Shown here in pieces: positions 7,909-15,366 of a DNA stretch of 64,000 bases. The stretch comes from Methanothermobacter sp. (lineage in GTDB: Archaea > Methanobacteriota > Methanobacteria > Methanobacteriales > Methanothermobacteraceae), in contig NZ_JASFYG010000005.1 in the NCBI RefSeq assembly GCF_030055435.1, positions 1 to 64,000 of the forward strand, in the 5' to 3' direction. The position numbers and the translations under genes were made by a program. The first letter of the stretch is position 1; every line of letters begins with the position of its first letter. Below the pieces are notes generated by a model, which was given only the letters and a program-made list of their open reading frames with translations, was not told where the DNA came from and did no database searches.

Positions 7909-9932
7909 TGTGTGGGAGGGATCTGAGGATTTCCATTATCCTCATTGCGGTTATATTCTTTCTGGGATTCTTTCTGAGGATGGAAAATGCTTTCTTTGAT
8001 GATCCACTCTATACCGATGAAAACGGACTGCAGTATTTTCAGGAGAGTGACTCCTATTACAATTACCGCCTCACAGAGAACATCGTATCCGGGGGACACA
8101 TGGGTGATGCTGTGATTGATGGGATGCCATGGGATCTCCACTCATATTATCCTCCAGGTGTTCCTCTGGACTACCCCCCACTACTCCCCATCATGGCCTC
8201 AACTTTATATGCGCTGATCAGCGCAGTTGCACCGGTGAGCCTCCGTGGGATCTGCCTTCTTATGCCGGCCTTTACAGCTCCACTAGCGGGAGTAGTATGT
8301 TTTATCATTGTGAGAAAATTTTATGGGAATTTCCCTGGATTCGTGGCAGGTATTCTCGTTGTTTCAGCCCCCTTCTATCTTATTAAAACCGTTTATGGGT
8401 TCTATGATACTGACATGCTTATTATCACAATCCCCCTAACCGCACTCCTATTTCTTGTTGGGGCAGATTGCAGTGAAAAAAACAGGATTCTAGTATCATC
8501 ATGTGCGGGATTATTCCTTTTTCTCTTCTCAATCACATGGAGCGGCTGGCAGATAATGTTTTACATACTTTTTGCATCATTTTTAGTTTGTATGGTAGTG
8601 TTTAGAAACAGTGAAAACATGAAGGATATGTTGGAGGTCTTCATTCCAGCATTTGCTGTTCTTTTTGTTCTTCTGATAGTTCTGAATCGGCTTGAACTCA
8701 TTAAGCTTTTCGTGGGACCTCTAAGATTACCTGACCTCATGAATCACTCATTATGGTACCCATGGCCTGATTCCTATGCCACTGTTGCGGAGCTTCAGCC
8801 AGCATCTCCTGATAAAATCCTGAGGTACATATCCCCGTTGCTGATTATTATGGGCGGCTTGGGAATTCCGCTTTACTTTATTCGTGGACGTGACAGTGCA
8901 CCGGAAATTCTGATTATCATAATTTCTCTCTGGGTCTTCACAGGTGTTCTGATGCTCATGAAGGGCGTAAGGTTCATCATGTTCCTTATACCACCACTTT
9001 CGATATCCGCAGGGATACTAACGGGTATTGTGACAGAATATTCCTCCACTACTTTTAAAAAGATTAAAATGGTTGCCTCTTCTATCATCATAGCGCTGGT
9101 TCTGGTTCAGGTTTTCGTATCATGGGGTATGCTTGGAGATCTGAAACCTGGCTATGATGACTACTTTGAGGAATCGGCAAAGTGGATAGCTGAAAATACT
9201 TCCACTGATTCAGTTATAGTAACTGAATGGAGCTATGGCCACTTCTACACTTCTCAAGCAGATAGGCCTGTTCTCTATGACGGCAGACTGGCCTACATTG
9301 AGACCTTACCCGCCAGGATACTCTGGTATGGACCATCCATTGACCCGAGAATACCATCAACTGCTAGGGACTACTGGATCAGCAGGGCCCTCTCCTCTAA
9401 CGACACCACACTATCTGTAAATGTTCTGAGGATGCTCTCCAGCTCAGGTGATGAGGCATACCTTTTCCTTGAAAATTATACAGGCGACAGTGTCAGATCC
9501 CTCAGAATAATGGAGGAGATCCTTTCCCTAAATAAATCTCAGGCTAGGGAGGTACTGGCGAAAAAATACGGTTTTCGTGATGAAGATGCACTCAGGGTAA
9601 TCAGCAGAACCCACCCCCTCAATTCACGCGAAGTAGTCATTGTGATTCCGGATCAGATGATCAGCAGCATGGCTGTCAGAGTGGATAGAAATTACACTGT
9701 TTCAGAGGATATATACTCCAGGATATGGGTTAGAGGAAACCACATTGAGGAGGAGGTCATCGATCCTTCAGGAAAGAGTTCACTGGTGGAGATGGATGGT
9801 AGAATGTACCTCATGAACAAAAAATACAGGAACTCACTGCTCTTAAGACTTTTGCTGGGAGTTCCTGATGATCGGTTTCTGCTGGTTTATGAAAATCCAG
9901 AGATAAAGGTTTATATACTTCAGAATTTTTGA
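7908..9932 (+). CDS. aglB: Oligosaccharyltransferase STT3/AglB paralogue 2
   Basis: A second STT3 protein of about 674 residues, clearly paralogous to its upstream neighbour. It shares the DSYYNYR first metal motif, a YDTDM second motif, a membrane region of about 13 segments, and the same altered signature EWSYG, with its Trp near residue 441 followed by RPVLYDG. I chose the ATG at 7908, which overlaps the upstream TGA as TGATG; a GTG three bases earlier is also possible. Two adjacent, diverged copies suggest different acceptor or lipid-glycan preferences. The likely substrates include the surface and pilin proteins encoded nearby; that last point is inference. Confidence 0.9.
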   Translation: MCGRDLRISIILIAVIFFLGFFLRMENAFFDDPLYTDENGLQYFQESDSYYNYRLTENIVSGGHMGDAVIDGMPWDLHSYYPPGVPLDYPPLLPIMASTLYALISAVAPVSLRGICLLMPAFTAPLAGVVCFIIVRKFYGNFPGFVAGILVVSAPFYLIKTVYGFYDTDMLIITIPLTALLFLVGADCSEKNRILVSSCAGLFLFLFSITWSGWQIMFYILFASFLVCMVVFRNSENMKDMLEVFIPAFAVLFVLLIVLNRLELIKLFVGPLRLPDLMNHSLWYPWPDSYATVAELQPASPDKILRYISPLLIIMGGLGIPLYFIRGRDSAPEILIIIISLWVFTGVLMLMKGVRFIMFLIPPLSISAGILTGIVTEYSSTTFKKIKMVASSIIIALVLVQVFVSWGMLGDLKPGYDDYFEESAKWIAENTSTDSVIVTEWSYGHFYTSQADRPVLYDGRLAYIETLPARILWYGPSIDPRIPSTARDYWISRALSSNDTTLSVNVLRMLSSSGDEAYLFLENYTGDSVRSLRIMEEILSLNKSQAREVLAKKYGFRDEDALRVISRTHPLNSREVVIVIPDQMISSMAVRVDRNYTVSEDIYSRIWVRGNHIEEEVIDPSGKSSLVEMDGRMYLMNKKYRNSLLLRLLLGVPDDRFLLVYENPEIKVYILQNF

Positions 9933-9942
9933 AAAAGTTAAT

Positions 9943-10021
9943 CAGTTGATCGTGGTTTCACAGGCGGTGTTTATTGAATATCAATTTCAGCGCTTATCTG
10001 GGCCTCTTCCTCGATCAACAA
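9943..10021 (-). pseudogene. Internally deleted copy of the EEEAQISAE class III pilin
   Basis: The first codons, from the TTG at 10021, match the intact pilin gene at 10550-10723 base for base through the SAE codons. The sequence then jumps to a stretch resembling that gene's last 40 bases (ACACCGCC, CCACGATCAAC). About 100 bases that encode the hydrophobic segment are missing and the frame stops after about 14 residues. It sits just downstream of pilin copy 1, the same relation the intact gene has to copy 2. Confidence 0.75.
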
Positions 10022-10230
10022 TTTAATCCTGCTCTTAGATTCCTGCGCCTGTGTTGACGTTTGTCCTTACGTTGTTTATGTCCTGTGCTGCGTTGAGGTT
10101 TGATTTGCTGAAGTATGCTCTGTAGATTAGTAGTGCGACGATTGCTATTACGATTACACCACCGAAGAGCAGTATGTATTCAGCTGCGCCCTGTCCGGCT
10201 TCATCTTTCAGGAACTTCATAACTTCACAC
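9984..10230. repeat. Perfect 247-bp direct repeat, copy 1
   Basis: By eye this segment is identical to 10686-10932, offset 702 bases. It covers the whole short pilin gene at 10035-10220, the spacer, and the first codons of the next pilin. Its right end falls inside the Shine-Dalgarno region, so copy 1 reads GGATGTG where copy 2 reads GGAGGTG. Zero visible differences imply a recent duplication or ongoing gene conversion. Confidence 0.9.
10035..10220 (-). CDS. Class III signal peptide pilin-like protein, copy 1
   Basis: A 61-residue protein beginning [15 protein letters not shown]. The basic and acidic head, the Gly-Gln cleavage site with Glu at +5, and a following hydrophobic helix (about 20 residues ending in RAYF) are the class III (QxxxE) signal handled by EppA-type peptidases. 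The mature product would be about 50 residues with a short polar tail rich in Asn. It is identical to the protein at 10737-10922. A longer in-frame start at 10244 exists, but the conserved start matches copy 2. Its ribosome site is the weaker GGATGTG. It is probably an archaeal type IV pilin or adhesin subunit. Confidence 0.85.
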   Translation of the reverse strand: MKFLKDEAGQGAAEYILLFGGVIVIAIVALLIYRAYFSKSNLNAAQDINNVRTNVNTGAGI

Positions 10231-10389
10231 ATCCATATGCGCATTTTAATGCAACTATTTTCTATTATGTACTTTAGTATTAATAATAGTTGCTATGGAT
10301 GTACTCATATACAAGCATCTTCAATCATAAATCAGCTGCACCGTTCGCACCTGAGTAAAGATGTATTTATCCGCTGGATCGCGCTTTTA

Positions 10390-10455
10390 AGGAATACTTT
10401 TTGTAGTTCTTGCTTTTTACCTGTCAGACCGAATCAGTATTCCTAACTACAAAAA
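10390..10455. other. Swapped-order inverted repeat between the two pilin cassettes
   Basis: AGGAATACT at 10390-10398 is complementary to AGTATTCCT at 10436-10444, and TTTTTGTAGTT at 10398-10408 is complementary to AACTACAAAAA at 10445-10455. The order is A-B-A'-B', so the two stems cross and cannot both form fully in one RNA because no bases separate A from B. Two alternative hairpins are possible. No coding sequence is visible here. It may be a regulatory switch, a recombination remnant, or the end of a lost element. Confidence 0.5.
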
Positions 10456-10549
10456 TCGAGATGTAGATAGTTCATCTTATCGGTCAAGTGAGAGACCAAA
10501 AAGATATAATAATGCGAAAATAAGTAGAACCTAAAAAAACATCATCTAA

Positions 10550-10723
10550 TTAGAGTTTGTTGATCGTGGTGTCACGGGCGGTGTTGATTACTTCGCTGAT
10601 GTTTCCGGCTATTGAGCCGGAGATGTTAAAAATGTAGGAGCCTACGGCTATGACTATTACCAGCAGTGCTCCTACGATCAGTATCATTTCAGCGCTTATC
10701 TGGGCCTCTTCCTCGATCAACAA
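10550..10723 (-). CDS. Class III signal peptide pilin-like protein, second type (short gene)
   Basis: A 57-residue protein starting at a TTG and beginning [15 protein letters not shown]. The acidic head, the Ala-Gln processing site and Glu at +5, followed by a hydrophobic helix of about 20 residues, match the EppA-dependent class III family. The mature tail ([20 protein letters not shown]) carries sequon-like Asn-x-Ser and is a possible substrate of the nearby STT3 enzymes. AGGA lies five bases before the TTG. The gene follows pilin copy 2 by 13 bases and is probably cotranscribed with it. The intact frame, and the matching remnant at 9943-10021, support a real gene. The exact start, this TTG or the next, is uncertain. 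Confidence 0.75.
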   Translation of the reverse strand: MLIEEEAQISAEMILIVGALLVIVIAVGSYIFNISGSIAGNISEVINTARDTTINKL

Positions 10724-10932
10724 TTTAATCCTGCTCTTAGATTCCTGCGCCTGTGTTGACGTTTGTCCTTACGTTGTTTATGTCCTGTGCTGCGTTGAGG
10801 TTTGATTTGCTGAAGTATGCTCTGTAGATTAGTAGTGCGACGATTGCTATTACGATTACACCACCGAAGAGCAGTATGTATTCAGCTGCGCCCTGTCCGG
10901 CTTCATCTTTCAGGAACTTCATAACTTCACAC
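10686..10932. repeat. Perfect 247-bp direct repeat, copy 2
   Basis: Partner of 9984-10230. This copy has the strong GGAGGTG ribosome site just beyond the repeat edge and the intact downstream pilin, so it is the better candidate for the ancestral arrangement. Confidence 0.9.
10737..10922 (-). CDS. Class III signal peptide pilin-like protein, copy 2
   Basis: A 61-residue pilin-like protein identical to copy 1 at 10035-10220: head MKFLKDEAG, cleavage before QGAAEY, a hydrophobic helix, and a short polar C-terminus. GGAGGTG lies nine bases before the ATG and a TATA-like CTTATAAATTT stretch at about 10980-10991 provides a promoter. It leads a two-gene unit with the pilin at 10550-10723 and is divergent from the winged-helix-like gene at 11083. 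The expected product is a thin pilus or cell-surface fibre subunit. Confidence 0.87.
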   Translation of the reverse strand: MKFLKDEAGQGAAEYILLFGGVIVIAIVALLIYRAYFSKSNLNAAQDINNVRTNVNTGAGI

Positions 10933-11082
10933 CTCCATTAATTCACCAGTTCTGGCTTGTTTCATCTTATGTTGTTAACCACTTATAAATTTAGCGGATA
11001 ACATTTCCAGTTTAACCATTCATTTCACATCGATATAAATATATTTAAATGGTTTTGTTCATAATATCACAAAGGTGATGTG

Positions 11083-11631
11083 ATGCCGCGGAAGTACAAC
11101 ATTGACAGAGTAATACTTGAAATTCTGCAGGAGGGTGATCTGAGCAGGGCAGAGCTGGGTGATAGAATAAGGTCCAGGATCAAGTTCAGCGTTACCGATA
11201 AGACAATAAATGAGGCCATCTTCAAGCTTCTAAAGTCCAGCAGAATAACTGTCACGGGCTATGACCTTGGCATATACAATGGCGTTGATAGGGTGCAGTC
11301 CCTTAAACCTGACGGCATAATATTTGGTCTTGTACAGAGGGATCCCCTTGAGATGAACCTCTTAATAAGAAAACTTGAATCTGAAAACCTGCATGAGTCA
11401 GAATCGGCTCTTAATAAACTCAGAAAGATCTTCAGGGCTAAAACGGCCGAGATTGGAGTTGACGCTGAGGACATATTTGGAATGATAGTAAATGAAATAC
11501 TGTCCCTGGACCCTGACCAGAAGCGCATCATGACACAGAAACTTGCCTATGCCCTGAGTGACGAGGATGATGCCCCTGAGCAGCTTAGACACCTTATAAC
11601 ATACTTTGAGATCAGAGCAGGGAACATGTGA
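11083..11631 (+). CDS. Winged-helix-like protein of unknown function next to the pilin genes
   Basis: A protein of about 182 residues that I do not recognise as a named family. Residues 1-65 have the pattern of a winged helix domain: an ILEILQEG helix, a second helix with RAELGDRIRSR, and a likely recognition segment TDKTINEAIFKLLKSSRI followed by a short wing. The C-terminal 100 residues are helical and charged. The GTG at 11080 abuts the AGGTGAT site, so ATG at 11083 is the better start. A TATA box lies near 11034-11050. It is divergent from pilin copy 2 and convergent with the third pilin, so a role in pilin regulation is plausible but unproven. Confidence 0.7.
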   Translation: MPRKYNIDRVILEILQEGDLSRAELGDRIRSRIKFSVTDKTINEAIFKLLKSSRITVTGYDLGIYNGVDRVQSLKPDGIIFGLVQRDPLEMNLLIRKLESENLHESESALNKLRKIFRAKTAEIGVDAEDIFGMIVNEILSLDPDQKRIMTQKLAYALSDEDDAPEQLRHLITYFEIRAGNM

Positions 11632-11811
11632 TTACCCGCTTTTTACGCTTTCCCTTACACTGTTGAGGTCTGTGGCTACATTAAGAGGATTCGTTGTTTT
11701 TATGTACTCTGTATAGATCAAAAGGGTTGCTATAGCAATAAAAATTACTCCACCAAAAAGAAGTATATACTCAGCGGCTCCTTGGCCACATTCATCTAAA
11801 ACTATTATCAC
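11632..11811 (-). CDS. Class III signal peptide pilin-like protein, third member
   Basis: A 59-residue protein with the head [15 protein letters not shown], the EppA-type Gly-Gln cut and Glu, and a hydrophobic helix containing ILLFGGVI as in the duplicated pilins. The mature tail differs ([21 protein letters not shown], read in parts). I chose the GTG at 11811 because GGGGTG lies six bases before it; the longer ORF from 11826 would put that site inside the gene. It converges with the winged-helix-like gene, whose stop abuts it. A Cys in the signal head is unusual. Confidence 0.8.
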   Translation of the reverse strand: MIIVLDECGQGAAEYILLFGGVIFIAIATLLIYTEYIKTTNPLNVATDLNSVRESVKSG

Positions 11812-11954
11812 TGAAATACACCCCAATTAATTTATACGGCATTTTATAAAAACCAAATTATATAAATTTTCACCCTAAAAAACCTTTTATAAATGAATGC
11901 AGATAATAAAATATTAATTTAAACCCTAGTAGTTCCGGGAGCGGGAGGCATTCA

Positions 11955-13385
11955 ATGATATACTTGCTGGTTACATTTGCTGGAATTTTAATGATAATTG
12001 CTGGCCTTTATTTCATGTCACTTGGTTTTGCGACACCACCGGATATTTTCATGTTCTTTCTGGGACTCATTCTCTTTGTACCTGGTCTCATAATCACCCT
12101 TCTATTTGCAGGAAGAATAGATCTGGAATCCATTAAATCTGTAGCAGAGAAAAAAACCCCTAAAAAGAAGGTTAAACCTGCTAAAAGGGCTCCTGTTAAA
12201 AAACAGCCTACATTTAAGGCTCCTGAGGCTGTTGAGGGGGCTTCTGAAAAGAGTGTTGGTGGTGCTGGGCGGTCGGCTTTGAAGGCTCCTGAGGCTGTTG
12301 AGGGGGCTTCTGAAAAGAGTGTTGGTGGTGCTGGGCGGTCGGCTTTGAAGGCTCCTGAGGCTGTTGAGGGGGCTCCTAAGAGGAGGGTTCCTTCTGTACT
12401 TAAAGGAAAACCAGGAAAAGGATCTGAAGGTCTGAAAGAAGGCATTTCCGAGTCAACTGAAGCCAAAAAGGTCAAACCCAAAACTCCCACGAAGGAATTA
12501 AAGGATATAAAATCCTCTACTGAGGAGGTATTGGCATCAGAATCTAATGCTGCAGAGCCATCCAGAATGACCCCTATCAGGAAAATCACTCCTGAAAAAG
12601 CTATAAAACCCGCTTTCAAAAATAAATCTCCTGATATGGCTCTAAAAGGAGCTTCTAAAACTGAAACCACTGAGTCTACCCTTAAAAGACTGTTTAGCCT
12701 TCCAAAACTCAGAAAGGGTAAAGAGGATGCATCTGAAAAGGACAAGGTGTCCCCTAAAAAGAAAACAGAGAAACCAGTGAAATCCGCCCCCGTCAGAAGA
12801 ACACTACCAAGGACAGACAACAGTTACGTGACAGAGAGGCTAAAGAAGCTCAAACAGGAGTACATCGAGAATGTGGATGATGTTGAGGACCTTCTAGAGG
12901 AGAGGCTGGATTCATTCAAGGGGGCCATAAACAGAATAAGGGCCGAAACAAGGGAGCCAAGCATAATATGGTCATTCGATGCATCAGATGTGCAGGATGC
13001 AATGCGGGAGACCATAACAACTGCTGAAGAAAGCGTTGTCCTCATGTACCCATGGATAAGGAATATAGATGTCTCGGTGCTCAAGAAATTCATGGATACA
13101 AAGAGCCGTCTCATAATACAGGAGGCCAGTCTGGATGATGAGGCCTCAGTGGAACTCATAAAGGTCTTAATGGACAATAATGTTGAGATAAGGACCATGC
13201 CCCATATACATACCGTTGCAGCGGTTGCAGATGATAAGAATGGCCTCATAATATCGACTGACCCTATATATGAGAGTTTTGAGGTTGGTGTTATCTACAA
13301 GGACAAGAAATCTATATCTGAAATTAAAAAACTCTTTGAGGAAGCATGGAATCTTTCAGATGAAATCAAGTTGGAGGGAGTTTAG
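11955..13385 (+). CDS. Membrane-anchored protein with a repetitive Lys/Pro/Ala linker and a PLD/TrmB-like C-terminal domain
   Basis: A 476-residue protein of unknown function. Two hydrophobic segments fill residues 1-52. A low-complexity basic linker of about 230 residues follows, including 22-residue repeats ([12 protein letters not shown], then [10 protein letters not shown]). A coiled-coil stretch at about 290-325 precedes a C-terminal domain of about 150 residues ([41 protein letters not shown]) resembling the phospholipase-D-like effector domain of TrmB-type regulators. Only one possible catalytic His is seen and no HKD motif, so a binding rather than hydrolytic role is likely. The start has GGGAGG upstream. 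It overlaps the next gene by one base. Confidence 0.75.
   Translation: MIYLLVTFAGILMIIAGLYFMSLGFATPPDIFMFFLGLILFVPGLIITLLFAGRIDLESIKSVAEKKTPKKKVKPAKRAPVKKQPTFKAPEAVEGASEKSVGGAGRSALKAPEAVEGASEKSVGGAGRSALKAPEAVEGAPKRRVPSVLKGKPGKGSEGLKEGISESTEAKKVKPKTPTKELKDIKSSTEEVLASESNAAEPSRMTPIRKITPEKAIKPAFKNKSPDMALKGASKTETTESTLKRLFSLPKLRKGKEDASEKDKVSPKKKTEKPVKSAPVRRTLPRTDNSYVTERLKKLKQEYIENVDDVEDLLEERLDSFKGAINRIRAETREPSIIWSFDASDVQDAMRETITTAEESVVLMYPWIRNIDVSVLKKFMDTKSRLIIQEASLDDEASVELIKVLMDNNVEIRTMPHIHTVAAVADDKNGLIISTDPIYESFEVGVIYKDKKSISEIKKLFEEAWNLSDEIKLEGV
12216..12374. repeat. Tandem 66-bp coding repeat, about 2.4 copies
   Basis: Units start at 12216, 12282 and 12348 with period 66. The first two appear identical and the third diverges after about 27 bases. 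Each unit encodes 22 residues, KAPEAVEG...RSAL. The identity suggests a recent slippage or unequal-crossover expansion in the linker of the surrounding gene. Confidence 0.9.
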
Positions 13386-14077
13386 TGAAAATTCAGTGGT
13401 TTGGACACTCTGCATTTGAGATAACATCAGATGATACAAAAATACTCATAGATCCGTTCATAAGCAACAACCCTCTCTGCAATACTGCAGTGGAGGAATT
13501 TGACCCTGACATCATCTGTGTAACCCATGGCCATGCAGATCACCTGGGCGATGCCATGGAAATAGCCGACAGGTCAGGGGCCATCTTGATAGCTAACCAC
13601 GAGCTCTCGGTTTTCTTTGGAAGGCAGGGGCTTGAAAGTAACGGTATGAACATTGGCGGAACTGTTTCTGTTGATGGAATCACCATAAGGATGGTGGATG
13701 CCAAGCACTCCTCAGATATAGATTTCACAGAGGAGGTCACATCAGGGGGAAGCGCATGCGGTTACATCATTGAAACCCCTGAGGGGAAGGTGTACCATGC
13801 AGGTGACACAGGACTGTTCGCGGATATGAGGGATGTTATAGGTGCCATTTATCGCCCCGAAATTGCACTTCTACCCATAGGGGACCGCTACACAATGGGG
13901 CCAGAGGACGCGTCCATCGCCGTGGAATGGATAAAACCAGAAAGGGTGTTTCCCATGCACTACAACACCTTTCCAGTAATTGAACAGGACCCGGAGATCT
14001 TTGCTGAAATGGTAGGGAGAACCTCCCCCGACACAGAGGTCGTTGTCCTTGATGTTGGGGGAGTCTATGAAGATTAA
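13385..14077 (+). CDS. UPF0173-type metal-dependent hydrolase (metallo-beta-lactamase fold)
   Basis: A 230-residue MBL-fold protein of the UlaG-like UPF0173 group. The N-terminus [13 protein letters not shown] and the metal motif [10 protein letters not shown] are characteristic, followed by a second His in DAKHSSD and Asp in HAGDTG near residue 141. The substrate is unknown. The GTG start shares one base with the preceding TAG stop, with GGAGGG ten bases upstream, so it is translationally coupled to the repeat-linker membrane protein. Confidence 0.9.
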   Translation: MKIQWFGHSAFEITSDDTKILIDPFISNNPLCNTAVEEFDPDIICVTHGHADHLGDAMEIADRSGAILIANHELSVFFGRQGLESNGMNIGGTVSVDGITIRMVDAKHSSDIDFTEEVTSGGSACGYIIETPEGKVYHAGDTGLFADMRDVIGAIYRPEIALLPIGDRYTMGPEDASIAVEWIKPERVFPMHYNTFPVIEQDPEIFAEMVGRTSPDTEVVVLDVGGVYED

Positions 14078-14095
14078 TCATAAGAAGTGATAAGG

Positions 14096-14716
14096 ATGGC
14101 AAATTTTTTCACCAATTTCCTTGATAAACTGCGCGGAAGAAACAAGAAACTGAAGATAGGACTCTACGGTCACCCAAATTCCGGTAAAACAACTCTTGCG
14201 AACAGGATGTGTGAGGACTGGCTTGGAAAACCCCTGGGGTTGACCTCAGAGATACCACACGAAACGAGAACTGTGTATAAACAGGAGAAAATCACCATAA
14301 AGAAAGATGGAGTGGAACTTGACTTTGACATCATTGACACACCGGGAATAGCAACAAAGGTTGACTACAAGAACTTCCTTGAATTTGGCTTGTCCGAGCA
14401 GGAGGCCAAGGAACGAGCCAAGGAGGCCACCAAGGGGATAATTGAGGCAATAAAATGGCTTGATGATGTTACCGGCGTACTTCTTGTCATGGATTCATCA
14501 CAGGACCCTCTGACACAGGCTAATATAACAATAATAGGGAACCTTGAGGCGAGGAAGATACCCTTCCTCATAGTTGCAAACAAGATAGACCTCCCTGAGT
14601 CATCTCCGGAGAGGATCATATCGGTTTTCCCCCAGCACACGGTCGTCCCTATCTCAGCATTGCACGGTGAAAACACAGAGGACCTTTACATGCAGATGGT
14701 TAAAAAATTCAGGTGA
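14096..14716 (+). CDS. Era-like small GTPase, archaeal
   Basis: A GTP-binding protein of about 206 residues. Motifs in order are GHPNSGKTT (P-loop), the switch-region Thr cluster around ETRTVY, DTPG (G3), NKIDLP (G4) and SALHG (G5). The sequence between G3 and G4 is rich in Glu and Lys. Archaeal Era-like GTPases of this type sit beside DUF2073 and Zn-ribbon genes, as here, and a role in ribosome or RNA handling is supposed. A longer GTG start at 14087 is possible; I prefer ATG with GTGAT just before it. Confidence 0.9.
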   Translation: MANFFTNFLDKLRGRNKKLKIGLYGHPNSGKTTLANRMCEDWLGKPLGLTSEIPHETRTVYKQEKITIKKDGVELDFDIIDTPGIATKVDYKNFLEFGLSEQEAKERAKEATKGIIEAIKWLDDVTGVLLVMDSSQDPLTQANITIIGNLEARKIPFLIVANKIDLPESSPERIISVFPQHTVVPISALHGENTEDLYMQMVKKFR

Positions 14717-14725
14717 GGGGTTAAA

Positions 14726-15094
14726 ATGGATGGCTTGAAAATGGATTTTCTTTCATCAGAGGCTCTTGAGGATAAAAGCAGCATGGAAAAGATCTCAATG
14801 ATCATAGACCGTGTAAAGGATGGGGATATACTGGTCCTGGAGGGAAGTCTTTCACCCTCAGAGGAGGCTGAACTCATAGAAACCACCATGAGAGAGATTG
14901 ACATTGAAAACTTTGTGGGAATAGACATATATACACTTGAAAAGGATGAGAAGGCATTTCTGGGACTCTCAAAGAGAAGGACAGTTGGACTCACCATAAT
15001 AGGACCTGCCAATGTCATGCGAACAGTCAAGAGGAAGTCGAACTTCCTCTCAATGATTGCAGAGATCGGTGATTCAGGTGCATCAGTGCATTAA
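14726..15094 (+). CDS. DUF2073 family protein
   Basis: A 122-residue protein of an archaea-restricted family of unknown function (DUF2073). Visible features are [19 protein letters not shown] near 22-40 (given in part), [11 protein letters not shown], a central GIDIYTLE and [11 protein letters not shown]. It lies ten bases after the GTPase and overlaps the following Zn-ribbon gene by 38 bases. The constant partnership suggests a functional unit with the GTPase. Confidence 0.85.
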   Translation: MDGLKMDFLSSEALEDKSSMEKISMIIDRVKDGDILVLEGSLSPSEEAELIETTMREIDIENFVGIDIYTLEKDEKAFLGLSKRRTVGLTIIGPANVMRTVKRKSNFLSMIAEIGDSGASVH

Positions 15095-15365
15095 GTGCGG
15101 GGAGAAGTTCAGGTCTTCAGATGAACTTAAGAGTGGATGTCCAAAATGTGGAAGCAGGTACTTTAGGTATGTGGCCGACAGAAGGGACCCTGAACCGGCC
15201 GGAGATCCCATTGAGACCATAATGGTCAGGAAGAACGGCATATATGAGGTTAACCTGACATCCCTGCTTGAGGATGACTCAATAATCGTATCTGATGAGG
15301 AGGGCAAATACTTCATTGACCTGAACTTCTTGCTCAAGAAGAATCTTAAGAGAAGGGTTAAATAA
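15057..15365 (+). CDS. Zn-ribbon protein, OapC/DUF2072-like
   Basis: A protein of up to 102 residues with an N-terminal zinc ribbon: CIKCGEKF and, about 13 residues later, CPKCGSRYF. The rest is acidic and ends in a basic KKNLKRRVK tail. It overlaps the DUF2073 gene by 38 bases in another frame. A GTG at 15069 is an alternative start, giving [10 protein letters not shown], and would keep the family's usual short N-terminus. It belongs to the Era-like/DUF2073/Zn-ribbon trio. The target is probably RNA, but this is inference. Confidence 0.85.
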   Translation: MQRSVIQVHQCIKCGEKFRSSDELKSGCPKCGSRYFRYVADRRDPEPAGDPIETIMVRKNGIYEVNLTSLLEDDSIIVSDEEGKYFIDLNFLLKKNLKRRVK

Positions 15366-15366
15366 T

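Noticed and set aside
10235-10450. + strand ORF in the spacer between pilin cassettes (10174-10446)
   Set aside because: It begins antisense to the pilin gene, has no ribosome site, and its Ile/Ser/His-rich translation resembles no known family.
10321-10545. Insertion sequence between the pilin copies
   Set aside because: No transposase fragment or terminal inverted repeats with target duplication are visible; only the crossed complementary segments at 10390-10455 stand out.
12216-12374. CRISPR array
   Set aside because: The 66-bp repeats are in frame, without spacers, and encode a regular 22-residue protein repeat.
12008-12820. A 270-residue - strand ORF across the repeat-linker gene
   Set aside because: It is the complement of the low-complexity repeat region, so its length comes from biased base composition. 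The + strand gene has a ribosome site and recognisable domains.
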